Numbered from the stretch's first letter, positions 43,204 through 53,576 are shown. The stretch: DNA of 64,000 nucleotides from Orientallactaga sibirica (GCA_036365145.1 JAEOAD010002712.1:2003001-2067000), one strand, 5' to 3'. Numbers and translations: made by a program. The notes: generated by a model not told the origin, from the sequence alone.

Positions 43204-43619
43204 AGTGGAGGATTTTTTTAGCTGTAAAGAAAAATGAAATTTGCAAGGAAATGCATTAATCTGGAAATATTATGCTAAGTGAGGTAAATCGGGCTCAGAA
43301 AGTCAAATGCCACATGTTCTTTCTCATATGTGGATCTTAGCTTCAAATGTTTATATTTGTATATGAGCTGGAGTAGAAGTCTGTACGAGAGGCCAGGAAG
43401 CTAGAAAAGGGCCATGAAGGAAGAGAGGGGAGGGCTTAAAGGGAGGGTATAACAGATATGTAGGTAGAGGGGCAAAGTACTGAAGGGGGATGGCCTAAGG
43501 AAAGGTGATGTAAGAGGAGTGGGGGTGAGAGGAGGGTTAGCTTTAAATCATGTTATGAATAAGCTATATGGAAACCTATTTCTCTAGCTAATAATATGTA
43601 TATGTGTATATATACATAT

Positions 43620-43815
43620 ATATATAATATTATATTTTTATTTATTTGAGGGAGAGAGAGAGAATGGGCATGCAGGGCCTCCAGCTGCTGGAAACAAATT
43701 CCAGACTCATGCGCCACCTTGTGTATCTGGCTTTCTTGGGACCTGGGGAATCGAAGCGTGGTCTTTTGGCTTTGCAAGCATGCACCTTAACCACTAAGCC
43801 ATTTCTCCAGCCCTG
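43620..43815 (-). mobile_element. tRNA-derived SINE
   Basis: TTATTTGAGGGAGAG through GCCATTTCTCCAGCCC on minus. Confidence 0.9.
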
Positions 43816-43850
43816 TATATTTTAAAAAAAAAAGAGAAAGAGAAAATTTG

Positions 43851-44105
43851 GGGCTGGAGAGATGGCTTAGCAGTTAAGGCGCCTGCCTGCTAAGCTTAAG
43901 AACTTGGGTTCCAATCTCTAGGCCCCATGTTTAGCCAGATGCAAAATGACACAAGGGCTCAATGCTGCACTTGCCCACAAGGGGCACACGCATCTGGATT
44001 TTGTTCACAGCAACTGAGAGACTGCTGGCGTGCCCATCTCTATCTGTCTCCCTCTCCCTCTCTGTCTGTCTCTCTCCAAAAAATAAATAAAATAATAAAA
44101 AAATT
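43851..44105 (+). mobile_element. tRNA-derived SINE, type II
   Basis: CTGCCTGCTAAGCTTAAG, GGCTCAATGCTGCAC and CCCACAAGGGGCACACG, in which one G of the CTCF-like core is lost. Confidence 0.92.
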
Positions 44106-44849
44106 TAAAAAGAGAGAATTTGAGCAGAAGTATCTTGTGGAAGTAGATAATGTTGTGTCCAGAAGCAATAGATTGTTCTTAGAAAATTTTTACTATCAGG
44201 GATGGGATACCTTCCAGTGAGTTGCTGGCCAAGGAAACCCCTGATGCCCCCACCCAAACATTATAAGCCATTGACAAGACTCTTTGTTGCTCACTAGAAC
44301 TAGATGGTAAGACCCTATTGCTAAGACTCCACATGCTTGGGGGCTGCGGGTCACTGAAAATCAAGCTGAGCTGGAAACCTCCTCCCTACTGACGAGCTGT
44401 CACAATGCTGAAAGACCTATGCTGCGTGTTGTGGGAGAAAAGTCATAATGCTCTTAACCAGCAGTGGACCCTGCAAGTTTATGGCTGGCCAGCCAGGCCA
44501 AATGCATCAACTGGTGCAATGGTGACATGTCTGTTACAGGGGAAGCCAACTGCCCTATGACTGCACTGGAGGCCCACTCCACAGGAGGGAATTCATGCCT
44601 GGTACTGAAAACTTAGTCAAAAGCCTTTGGCTGTGAAGGTCATGATCTCTAGATGGGAAACTACTACTGCTGTCTGACTAAAGCATATTATTGTGGGTCC
44701 CTGGTTCCTCAAGGGGCCATTGCACACTGACTCCCCGGAGGCATCCAGGCAACTGTGGAGCAGGGTCTCGAGCAGCCGTGAGTACAACAGGAAGAAACAT
44801 GTGGGAGACAGCTTCAGAGAATAGCTCTCATTTATTCAACAAGGACCTG

Positions 44850-45047
44850 GTTTTTTTGTTTTGTTTTGTTTTTGTTTTGTTTTGTTTTGTTTTGTTTTGT
44901 TTTGTTTTTCGAGGTAGGGTTTCACTCTGGCCCAGGCTGACCTGGAATTAACTATGTAGTCTCAGGGTGGCCTTGAACTCACAGCGATCCTCCTACCTCT
45001 GCCTCCCGAGTGCTGGGATTAAAGGTGTGTGACACCACTCCCAGCTC
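44850..45047 (-). mobile_element. B1 SINE with (TTTTG)n tail
   Basis: TTTTG repeats at 44856-44910, then TCGAGGTAGGGTTTCACTCTGG. Inserted in the ERVK-like LTR. Confidence 0.93.
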
Positions 45048-45359
45048 GGAACTGGGTTTTTATAAGCAGTTGCGAGAGAGAGCGGGAAGAGAGTCCCAAG
45101 GGGATTGGTGGGTTCAAAGACTGTTTGCCGATGCCTAGCTGGCATATAGGGACATTATTCCTGGCATGTAGGGAGAGGGTCAGATGATCTATGTAGTGGC
45201 TGGAAGAGGTATAGGGTATGAGTCATAGGGGGAATGGGCTGTGTAAAGGCTGTTGGCTGATACTGTGTAAGGAGTTTCCTAGGTAACTAGCCAAAGGTCA
45301 CAGGGCTATGAGCGAAGCCTAAGTCTTATCAGGACCTCCAGGCACCCTGGGCTGGGGGG

Positions 45360-45511
45360 GGAGGAGGGAGCCTTCCTACTCCTGCTGGTCTTGGGGCCCA
45401 AGATTTGTCCAGAGGGCCAGGTTCACTGTGACCCCTGGAAGGGGGAGGAGCCTTACTCCTGCCGGTTCCCAGGACCGAGATCACCCAGAGTCCAGGCTGC
45501 TGCGACCCCTC
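45360..45511. repeat. Imperfect tandem repeat in LTR U3
   Basis: Two units of about 76 bp share GAGCC-TTACTCCTGC-GGT, then CCAGAG, GGCCAGG/TCCAGG and TGTGACCCCT/TGCGACCCCT. In minus orientation they lie in the U3, where ERV enhancer repeats often occur. Confidence 0.55.
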
Positions 45512-45599
45512 CGTAGCCTGGGGCACATGTCTGATAGTTTAGGCCTGCTTTGGTCCCTGCCTATGTCTGACATATTATGTCCACCAAACTACCTTGTGT

Positions 45600-45605
<6 letters not shown>

Positions 45606-45660
<55 letters not shown>

Positions 45661-45662
45661 TA
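45606..45662. repeat. (TA)n(CA)n microsatellite
   Basis: About 21 TA units followed by six CA units, within the L1 3' UTR. Confidence 0.95.
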
Positions 45663-46112
45663 TAAATGATCTCTCATTTTTGATTAGAGAAGCTTCTCTT
45701 TTCAGATGGCTTTGACCACTAGGGTGACTCAAAACTTACCAAAGTGCTGAGAAGAAAAAACAGTGGAGTGTTCAGCACTAACTGGGACATGCCTAGCACA
45801 CCATCTAAGGCTCAGGCACCATTGTGGAAAAGGCAGAAAGAATGTAAGACCCAATGAAAGACAAAAAGTGCTTTGTAAGCATACTGACTTTCAGACACAA
45901 AGCAGCCGTGGTTGGTATTCACGGCCTCACAATGGCTGGTGCTACCTACACAAGACCTGCGTAACAGGAGGGAGAAATGACGGTATCAAAATGGAAGAGA
46001 AACTAGTGGGAAGAAGAAAGGATTCAGGGAAAGAGGGAGTGGGGGGACGGGGTGAATAGCATGAGGGGATTTTGATCATGGTATATTGTCTATATGTTTA
46101 GAGCTTGTCAGT

Positions 46113-46572
46113 AAGAGAGTTTTTAAGGCTTTATTCAGAGTTTTAGGCATTGTAATGTAGGTGACATGGACTCAGGTAGTTCTGAACCAGGTTTCTGAGG
46201 AAGGGGAGCTTATGAATGATTGAAACGGGAGCAGCTTGATGAGCCTCCTAAGCCTCTGGGAACAGTGTCATTGTCCGGCCATTATGTCCTTCCAGGTGCT
46301 GTGGTCAGAGTGCAGAAGTGACCCAACTTCACTTTCCAGGCACCATCGGAACTGTATATAAGTCTTCCCTAATAGCCTCCCTCCATTCTGAGGAGTTCTT
46401 TCAATATTACTTCAACATAATTTTCCTTTTATTTTTACACAATTCGTTAACTACTGCAACACTCCTGGGCAATGAGAAAGACTTAAATTTCCAGAATTAT
46501 CATACTATAAATTCAACATGTCCATTTTCAAAAAAAAGTTACGGGGTGCCATAAAAATAAATATAAAAACCG
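46113..46572. other. Intergenic sequence, no gene seen
   Basis: Starts TTTATTCAGAG and has GTATATAAGTCTTCCC near 46355. It could be an LTR fragment, but I cannot place it. Confidence 0.4.
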
Positions 46573-46723
46573 GGCCGGAGGGATGTTCAGTGGTTTAGGC
46601 TCTTGCCTGCAAAGCCAAAGGACCCAGGTTCGATCCCCAGTTCCCACATAAAGTCAGATGCACAGTGACGCATGCATCTGGAATTCATTTGCAGCGGCTG
46701 AAGCCCAGGAGTGCCCATTCTTC

Positions 46724-46779
<56 letters not shown>

Positions 46780-46805
46780 CTTCTTGCAAATAAATAAAAA
46801 TTAAA
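46573..46805 (+). mobile_element. tRNA-derived SINE, type I
   Basis: GGCCGGAGGGATGTTCAGTGG head, with a (TC)n run at about 46730-46773. Confidence 0.9.
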
Positions 46806-46899
46806 ATAAAAAATATAAAAACCAAGAATGGGCAGCCTATACAAATAAAATCAAATAATGTCCATAACAAAGACTAGTTGGTAGTCTTACTAGACAAAG

Positions 46900-47067
46900 G
46901 TTTTTTTTTTTTTTTTTTTTTTTTGATTTTTCAAGTTAGGGTCTCGCTCTAGTCCAGGCTGACCTGGAATTCACTACGTACTCTCAGGGTGGCCTCGAAC
47001 TCACAGCGGTACCTACCTCAGCCTCCCAAGTGCAGGGATTAAAGGTGTGTGCCACCACACCCAGCTT
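46900..47067 (-). mobile_element. B1 SINE
   Basis: Poly-T, GTTAGGGTCTCGCTCTAGTCC through GCCACCACACCCAGC. Confidence 0.92.
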
Positions 47068-47173
47068 CATAGATTTAAAGTTAGCTATTTCTAGTATGTT
47101 CAAATAGCCAAATGAAATCATGTCTAAATTAATCAAAGATGAAATCAAAACTGACTCAAGAAAACAGAAAACA

Positions 47174-47300
47174 TGGTCAGGTATGATGGCACATATCTGC
47201 AATCCCAGCACTCAGGAGGCAGAGTCAAGAGGGTCACTGCAAGTTCCAAGCAGCCTGGTCTACATAATGCGTTCCATAATGCCCAGAAAATCCTTGAGAA
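47174..47300 (+). mobile_element. B1 SINE, old variant
   Basis: CAGGTATGATGGCACATATC, GCAATCCCAGCACTCAGG and AAGCAGCCTGGTCTACATAA. Nearer to older B1 types than the local young ones. Confidence 0.75.
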
Positions 47301-47471
47301 GAAAGAGGGAGAAAATATGTATGAGAATCTAAATAGACTGAACACAAGAATTAAATAATCCTGAGACTGAAAAGCCTCTGAAAGAAAGAATTTTAAAATT
47401 GTTATATTGAGGTGTTAAAGGTACTAGGCAGGCAGAGGCCCTGGGACACATTCCCATAACTAAGGAAAATC

Positions 47472-47592
47472 TTGCTGGGCGTGGTGGTGCACACCTTTAG
47501 TCCCAGCACTCAGGAGGAAAAGATAGGAGGATAGCCGTGAGTTCTAGGCCACCCTAACACTATATAGTGAAAACCAGGTCAGCTTGAGCTGT
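47472..47592 (+). mobile_element. B1 SINE, 3'-cut
   Basis: GCTGGGCGTGGTGGTGCACACC to CCAGGTCAGCTTGAGCTG. The ACCCTACCTC end is missing where the inverted B1 begins. Confidence 0.9.
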
Positions 47593-47594
47593 TT

Positions 47595-47755
47595 ATTTTT
47601 TTTTTTTTTTGGTTTTTCGAGGTAGGGTCTCACTCTGGCCCAGGCTGACCTGGAATTCACTATGTAGTCTCAGGGTGGCCTTGAACTCACGGCGATCCTC
47701 CTACCTCTGCCTCCCTAGTGCTGGGATTAAAGGCGTGCGCCACCAAGCCCGGCTC
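47595..47755 (-). mobile_element. B1 SINE, near-consensus
   Basis: Poly-T, TTTTCGAGGTAGGGTCTCAC through GGCGTGCGCCACCAAGCCCG, a young copy tail-to-tail with the one at 47472. Confidence 0.93.
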
Positions 47756-47814
47756 TTTTTTTTTTTTTTTTTTTTTTTAAATCACAAGAAATAATAGTTA
47801 ACAGTTCAAAAGAA

Positions 47815-47925
47815 ATCAGCCATGGCTCATATCTTTAACTCTGGCACTTAGGAGGCTGAGGTAGGAGGATCACCATGAATTTGAGGGCAGTCTACAGTGT
47901 GCATCCTGAGTCAGCCCTAGACCCT
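47815..47925 (+). mobile_element. B1 SINE, partial
   Basis: GCCATGGCTCATATCTTTAAC, GAGGCTGAGGTAGGAGGATC, decayed 3' part. Confidence 0.75.
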
Positions 47926-48011
47926 TTATTTTCATTTTAAAAGCACATGCTATGTTACTCCTCTGTAAAACCCTTTATTGGATTCCACTGCCACAATTTC
48001 TTAGTCTTATA

Positions 48012-48223
48012 TTTTTAACTTTTATTTATTTATTTGTCCAAGCATGAGTGTGTGCGTGCATACGTGCATGTATGAATGCACTAGGCCTATTCCTGCTGCT
48101 AACGAACTCCAGACACTTGTGCCACTTTTTGCACCTGGCTTATGTGGGTGGCTGGGGAATTGATCCTGGACCTGCAGGTTTTGTAAACAAGCTCGTTAAC
48201 TGCTGAGTCATTTTCCCAGCCCC
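48012..48223 (-). mobile_element. tRNA-derived SINE, old
   Basis: TTTATTTATTTATTTGTCCAAG, AACGAACTCCAGACACTTG and a head at TCATTTTCCCAGCCCC. Confidence 0.8.
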
Positions 48224-48711
48224 AGACATAGCTTTCAGAACCCATCACGTGTGCTCCCTGCTTGCCTCTTCATCTCATTTCTCTGAGCTTCACTAAACCC
48301 ATTGCAATTTCACACTTCATCTCTTTATACTGTGTTGCCCAGGGCTGATGATGCTTTTGGTTTCCCAATTAGCCTTCCGGAGTTGGCCCATTCAAGGATT
48401 GAAGTCCATCTGAAGCCCTCCTGCACAGGCCCCATCTTCCCTGCCTTTCTGCCACCACCGATGTGCTAACGCATCTTTCAGGGTTGTCATAGCCCATGCA
48501 CAGGCTCTTTAAAGGCCTCCTTCCACTAAGCTGTGACCTCATCAGAAGCAACAACTATTTGTTCTTTACCTCTGCATCCCCGTTTTCTATGGCAGAGGTC
48601 GGAAGAGGATCTGTGGACAGCATGAACGAACGTCAAGGCTCTAATGTTTCTCTTCACCAAGTCAATTAAATCTTTTATCACCATTTGGTTTTCCTTCCTT
48701 ATTATTATTAT
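48224..48711. other. Intergenic sequence, no gene seen
   Basis: TTACTCCTCTGTAAAACCC-type words occur just before and pyrimidine-rich unique DNA follows. No coding signal. Confidence 0.45.
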
Positions 48712-49226
48712 TATTTTTTCCTGAGGTAGGGTCTCACTGTAGCCCAAGCTGACCTGAAATTTACTATGTAGTCTCAGGCTGTCCTTGAACTCACAGTGAT
48801 CCTCTGTGGTGTTTTGATTCATGTATGCCCCCATAAACTTCATAAACTTATGTGCTCTGAATGCTAGGTCCCTAGCTGGTGGCAATTTAGGAACTAGAGC
48901 CTCCTGGAGGCAGTGGGTTGTTGGGGGCAGGCTTATGGGTGTTATATCCAGCTTCCTCTTGCCAGTGTTTGGCACACTCTCCTGCTGCTATTGTCCACCT
49001 GATGTTGGCCAGGAGGTGATGTCCTCCCTCTGCTCATGCCATCGTTTTCCCCTGCCATCGTGGAGCTTCCCCTTGAGTCTGTAAACCGAAATAAACCCTT
49101 TCCTCCCACAAGCTGCTCTTGGTTGGGTGTTTTTCTGACAGCATCACAAAGCTGACTGCAACATCCTCCTACCTCTGCCTCCAGAATGCTGGGATTAAAG
49201 GCATGTGCCACCATACCTAGCTTGGT
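48712..49226 (-). mobile_element. B1 SINE split by an LTR
   Basis: The parts at 48712-48804 (TTTTTTCCTGAGGTAGGG to GTGATCCTC) and 49164-49226 (TCCTCCTACCTCTGCC to CCATACCTAGC) join to one inverted B1. Confidence 0.92.
48805..49163 (+). mobile_element. MaLR-like solo LTR with 5-bp target duplication
   Basis: TGTGGTGTTTTGATTCATG to GACTGCAACA, AAATAAACCCTTTCC near the end. TCCTC at 48800-48804 and 49164-49168 is an exact 5-bp duplication inside the B1. Confidence 0.93.
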
Positions 49227-49274
49227 TTTCCTTCTTTGACAAAGTCATTTACATATAACTAGTGCTCTTTTTTA

Positions 49275-49482
49275 AAAACATTTCTTTATTTACTTACTTA
49301 CTTACTTACTTACTTAGAGACTTGAGAGAGAGAATATGAGTGTTCCAGGACCTCTAGCCACTACAAACAAATTCCAGACACATGCACCACCTTGTACATC
49401 TGGACATGGGTACTGGGAAATCAAACCCAGGTCCTTAGGCTTTGCAGACAAGTGCCTTAACTGCTGAGCCATCTCTCCAGCC
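49275..49482 (-). mobile_element. tRNA-derived SINE
   Basis: Tail expanded to (TTAC)n at 49294-49317. Head at GAGCCATCTCTCCAGCC. Confidence 0.9.
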
Positions 49483-49484
49483 AT

Positions 49485-49800
49485 GACTACTGTTCCTGTC
49501 ACTGGAACAAAATACCCAACCAGAAGCTGCTTAGGGAAAGAAGGAAAGAGTTTATTTTGGCTTACATTCCAGAGGGTAGAGTCGATCACAGCAGGGAAAG
49601 CCTGGCAGAAGCAGGAAAGCTGGTGTCCCATCAGCGCATGAGCAGGGAGGAGGTAGAGAGGGAACAGGAAGCAGGGCTGCGAGGCATCCTTCCTGTTGTA
49701 CCAGTGCAGAGAAGTAGATTTTTCTTTAGTAATGGTAATGGACTCAAAGTGTCTGCAGTCTCCAGGCTCAGGACCTTAAATTTGTTTACATTTCTTTCCA
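49485..49800 (-). mobile_element. MaLR-like LTR fragment
   Basis: GTTCCTGTCACTGGAAC, AAAATACCCAACCAGAAGCTGC and GAGTTTATTTTGGCTTAC resemble inverted MaLR 3' LTR ends. The right part is uncertain. Confidence 0.5.
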
Positions 49801-49825
49801 TGTAAAACTTTATATTATTCATATC

Positions 49826-50309
49826 TGTGGTGGTTTGAATGCAAATGTATGTCCCCCATAAAGTCAGATATATATATATACATTTTTATTTTAATTTTTT
49901 TATTTTAATTTTATTTTATTTTTTTTTGGAATTCACTTTTCTCAGGCCTTGAAATGGTGATCCTCATTCCCGAGTACTGGGATTCAAAGCGTGCACCACC
50001 ACGCCCAGCTTCTCAGATATTTTTAATTAAGCTGCCTACTTAAGTCTTCAACAGGCAGAGCCCTGCTGGAGGAGGGATATCATCAGGGCAGATCTTCAGG
50101 GTGTGCCTTGAGAGGCAGTTTGATCCCTGGCTGTTCGTGCTGGCTGGTGTTGGGTTTTGTCTCTCTGCTGTGGATGTCTGATGAAGTGAGCCAGCTTCTT
50201 CCCCGTGATGAAGCTTCCCCCGGAATCTGTAAGCCTGACACAAGCCCTTTCCTCCCACAAGCTGCTTCTGGTCAGATGTTTGTCCAGCAACTTGAAGGTA
50301 ACTACAACA
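49826..50309 (+). mobile_element. MaLR-like solo LTR, B1-interrupted
   Basis: TGTGGTGGTTTGAATGC to ACTACAACA. ATATC/ATATT flanks (49821-49825, 50310-50314). A decayed inverted B1 lies at about 49877-50010. Confidence 0.8.
49877..50010 (-). mobile_element. B1 SINE, decayed
   Basis: A T-rich start, GGAATTCACTTTTCTCAGGCC, and GCGTGCACCACCACGCCCAGC at the end. Central parts deleted. Confidence 0.75.
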
Positions 50310-50458
50310 ATATTTTTGCCCTTGCAATCCTTTTCCCTCTGTTTTCCTTTTTTATTGTAGATCCAGATCAGGGGGAGTAAAGGGGACCATGCCACATATT
50401 GTCTGTCTTCAAATTTCCTCCACAAAGCAATTAGCTCTTTGCTTTTAAAATATATTTA

Positions 50459-52591
50459 TTAGCCGGGCGTGGTGGCACACGCCTTTAATCCCAGCACTCG
50501 GGAGGCAGAGGTAGGAGGATCGCCGAGAGTTCAAGGCCACCCTGAGACTACATAGTTAATTCCAGGTCAGCCTGGACCAGAGTGAGACCCTGTGGTAGTT
50601 TGAATATATGTCCCCCAATATATTCAGTATTTTATTAGTTTATAGTTTGGAGCAAGGTCACAAATGGGTCTTAAGGTGTGGTGATGGGTTTGAGATTCCA
50701 TTGTAAAGATATGCAAATGTGTCTAGCAGGAGTTCCTGAAGTCTGCTGTGTGACCTTTTGGCTGTAGTTTGTTTTGCTCTGTGTGCTGTGGTGGCTGGTT
50801 GGTTTCTCTCTCTCTGCTTGGCCCTGTGGAGAGCAGGCTGCTTCTCTTGCCATTATGGAACTTCCCCTGGATCTGTAAGCTTCAATAAATAATATCCCTT
50901 CCTCCATAACTGTGCCGGTCTGGAAGTTCATCTCAGCGAACCTGAAGCTGTCTGCAACAGTAAAGTGGTACCGAGGAGTGTGGGGTGAGATGAACCAGAT
51001 CGTGTGGATGTTCATCTTTTGGAAACTTTGTTTTGGAGGAATGGGCATGGACTTGGTGCTTGCAACTGAAGGTGCCTTCTGGAGTGGTAAGCCAAGTTTT
51101 ATGGACTATTCTGATGAGAGTTTGAGAATGCTAAGTGCAGATAGTACTGAATTTCGAGGCTTGGCTTATGAGGTTTCTAAGGGGAAGGAAAGACTGCAGA
51201 GGACTTTGTTGGAACTGGGCTACTGGCATAAGGGATGGCTACGTTCTGCTATCCAGACCCAGAAAGTTTGATCAAGGTTAAATTTGTAATGGACTGATGT
51301 GCTTGGCTAAAGATATCGGACTGAGATTTTAAGATTTTGAGTTGGAAAACCTGAAGCAAGCTAAAAGTAGAGGCACTGAGACTGGTTAAGCTGCTATTGT
51401 CAAACACATTAGCAATCTTAAGGAAGGTGGAAGGAAGGTGGCCTGACTTGATTTACATTAAAACAATGGAGAGGATGCCTGAGGAAAGACTGTTAAAAAT
51501 GCAAACTCTTGGAAAGAGCTGACTGGAGAAGGAACCTGCTTTTCAAGGCTATGGTTTATTTTGTCCCTGGATTAAGAATATGGCTGTGTCCTGCACACCT
51601 GGTATTAGTTTTGGAAATATGAAAAATGCATAGAATGGTCATGAGTTGCACACGGTTCCAGGAGCCGCTGCTGAGATGCGGCATGAGGCAGGGCATGAAG
51701 ACCCTCAGGAATAAGCTGGAAGAGCCTTTGGAAGATGGACCGTGGTTTGCATGGAGACCTGAAGATGTTTTGGATATACCAGGACTGTGCAAAAGGGCTA
51801 CCATGGAGTGCAGTGTTGGCGTGGGCTGAAAGTTTCCCTGGCGACTCTGCCCAGCTGGAGGGGGCGGAATTGGAAAACCTGGAGACTGTCAGTCTCTGGT
51901 TATTTTGAACTTGAACTGCAGAAGTTTGATGATGGCTGATGGTGATTGAGTTTGCATTGTTTTAGTCTCTCCTTGCTAAAATTATACAGTTAAAATGTTT
52001 ACTCTGTGCCTTTACATGTTGAAAGTATTTAACTTGTTTGATTTTACAGGACTCACTATCTTAAGTTGATCAAGACTGTGAGAACCTTTGAAATTGGACT
52101 GAGTACAATTTACAATGTGTGATAGTTATAAATCTATTGGGGGCCAGGAGCTAAATATATTGGGGGCCAGGGCGGAATGTGGTAGTTTGAATATATGTCC
52201 CCAATATATTCAGTATTTTATTAGTTTATAGTTTGCATCTGCAATCACCTTGCTAGAGGCAAGGTCACAGGGGGCCGGTCTTAAGGTGTGGTGATGGGTT
52301 TGAGATTCCATTGTAAAGATATGCAAATGTGTCTAGCAGGAGTTCCTGAAGTCTGCTGTGTGACCTTTTGGCTGTAGTTTGTTTTGCTCTGTGTGCTGTG
52401 GTGGCTGGTTGGTTTCTCTCTCTCTGCTTGGCCCTGTGGAGAGCAGGCCTGCTTCTCTTGCCATTATGGAACTTCCCTGGATCTGTAAGCTTCAATAAAT
52501 AATATCCCTTCCTCCATAACTGTGCCGGTCTGGAAGTTCATCTCAGCGAACCTGAAGCTGTCTGCAACAGACCCTACCTAGCAAAAACCAA

Positions 52592-52598
<7 letters not shown>
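50459..52598 (+). mobile_element. B1 SINE split by a MaLR-like element
   Basis: Near-consensus B1 from GCCGGGCGTGGTGGCACACG (50461) to GAGTGAGACCC (50590), continuing at 52570 as GACCCTACCTAGCAAAAACC. Confidence 0.95.
50591..52569 (+). mobile_element. Complete non-autonomous MaLR-like element
   Basis: LTRs 50591-50959 (369 bp) and 52179-52569 (391 bp), each TGTGGTAG...GCAACA, nearly identical except a roughly 22-bp gap in the 5' LTR and a few single-base differences. Exact 5-bp duplication GACCC at 50586-50590 and 52570-52574. TGGTACCGAGGAGTG (50966-50980), 6 nt past the 5' LTR, resembles the tRNA-Leu primer site of ERVL/MaLR. GGGGGCCAGGGCGGAA directly precedes the 3' LTR as a polypurine tract. 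The 1.2 kb internal region has only short ORFs (longest about 119 codons, not gag or pol as far as I can tell). It must have moved in trans. Confidence 0.9.
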
Positions 52599-52622
<24 letters not shown>

Positions 52623-52623
52623 T
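52599..52623. repeat. (TA)n microsatellite
   Basis: About 12 TA units at the B1 tail. Confidence 0.9.
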
Positions 52624-52624
52624 T

Positions 52625-52830
52625 TATTTTCATGTATGAGTGTGTGTATGTGTGTGTGTCGCGCACGTGCACATGCACACTCATACCATAGCTTCTTGTC
52701 ACTACAAAGGAATTCCGGCCACGTGTGCCACCTTTGGGCCTGGTTTGATGTGGCTACTAGGGAATTGAACCCAGACTGACAGTTTCTGCAAACAAGAGCC
52801 TTTAATGGCTGAGCCATCTCCCAAGCCACA
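52625..52830 (-). mobile_element. tRNA-derived SINE, old
   Basis: TTTATTTTCATGTATGAGTG, alternating GTGTGTCGCGCACGTGCAC and a head at GAGCCATCTCCCAAGCC. Confidence 0.75.
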
Positions 52831-53004
52831 GGCCATTGTTTTAAATTAAACTTCATTCAAGTCGTCAGGACATGAGTAGAAGGCAGACAGTTTCATTGCC
52901 AGAATATCATATGAACGGCCCCTAGTTTAGTTCCTGATGATGTCTTTTCCCCTCTGAAACACCATGAGCCAAGCCTTCACTGTCCACATTTCTTTCTTTT
53001 TCTT

Positions 53005-53188
53005 TTATTTTTAACACTGAGAGAGAGAGAAAAATAGAGAATTGTCACACCAGGGCCTCTTACCAAACCATATCCAGATGCATGTTCCACTTTGTGCATC
53101 TAGCTTTACATGAGAACCAGAGAATTGAACTCAGACCATCAGGCTTTGCAAGCAAGTGCCTTTAACTGCTGAGTCATAGCTTCAGCCC
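53005..53188 (-). mobile_element. tRNA-derived SINE, old
   Basis: GAGAGAGAGAAAAATAGAG, CACCAGGGCCTCTTACC and CTGAGTCATAGCTTCAGCCC. Confidence 0.8.
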
Positions 53189-53244
53189 TGCTTTTATTTA
53201 CTCACTTTTCTTCTTCTCAGTCTCCTTCTCCTTTATTTATTTAT

Positions 53245-53402
53245 TTAGATTTTTTTCAGTTTTTTAGTTTTTGGATGTAGGGTCTCACTCTAACCCATGG
53301 AATTGACTATGTAGTTTCAGGCTGGCCTTGAATTCACAGCAAACCTCCTACCTCAGCCTCCCAGGTTCTGGAATTAAAGGAATGTGCCACCATGCCAGGC
53401 TC
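53245..53402 (-). mobile_element. B1 SINE, deleted
   Basis: GTAGGGTCTCACTCTAACCC joins directly to ATGGAATTGACTATG. Ends GCCACCATGCCAGGC. Confidence 0.88.
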
Positions 53403-53407
53403 TCCTT

Positions 53408-53570
53408 TAAAAAAAAATTATTTATTTGAGAGAGAGAATGGCTGCTGCAAACAAAGTCCAGACACATGTGCCACCTTGTGCATCTGATTTTATATGAGTA
53501 CTGGGGAATTGAAGCTGGGTTCTTAGATTTTACAGGCAAGCACCTTAACAGTTAAGCCATCTCTCCAGCA
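53408..53570 (-). mobile_element. tRNA-derived SINE
   Basis: TTATTTATTTGAGAGAGAG through GCCATCTCTCCAGC, with part of the body deleted. Confidence 0.88.
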
Positions 53571-53576
53571 CCCCCT

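Larger units (their letters stand above)
44692..45572 (-). mobile_element. ERVK-like solo LTR with 6-bp target duplication
   Basis: Plus strand begins TGTGGGTCCCTGGTTCC and ends CTATGTCTGACA. It is flanked by perfect TATTAT copies at 44686-44691 and 45573-45578. The antisense AATAAA at 44831-44836 places R/U5 on the left, so the LTR reads on minus. About 680 bp excluding the B1 inside. Six-bp duplications are typical of class II (ERVK-type) elements. No internal region remains. It interrupts the L1 3' UTR, which resumes with CATATTATGTCC. Confidence 0.8.
40769..46112 (+). mobile_element. Old L1 (ORF2 3' part and 3' UTR), heavily interrupted
   Basis: ORF2-like words AAATTCATCTGGAA, GGTGCTGGGGAAATTGG and ATCAAAGACCTTAACATCAG (40.77-41.4 kb) continue between SINEs at 41.69, 42.26 and 42.72-43.02 kb. 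The 3' UTR runs from about 43.38 to 46.11 kb. It contains frameshifts and stops and hosts at least nine SINEs and one ERV LTR. Confidence 0.85.

Noticed and set aside
45428..45715. 95-codon ORF near 45.5 kb
   Set aside because: Crosses the ERVK-like LTR boundary and a TA/CA microsatellite.
50912..51271. 119-codon ORF in the MaLR-like element
   Set aside because: Overlaps the LTR end, primer site and internal region. No gag, protease or pol motif.
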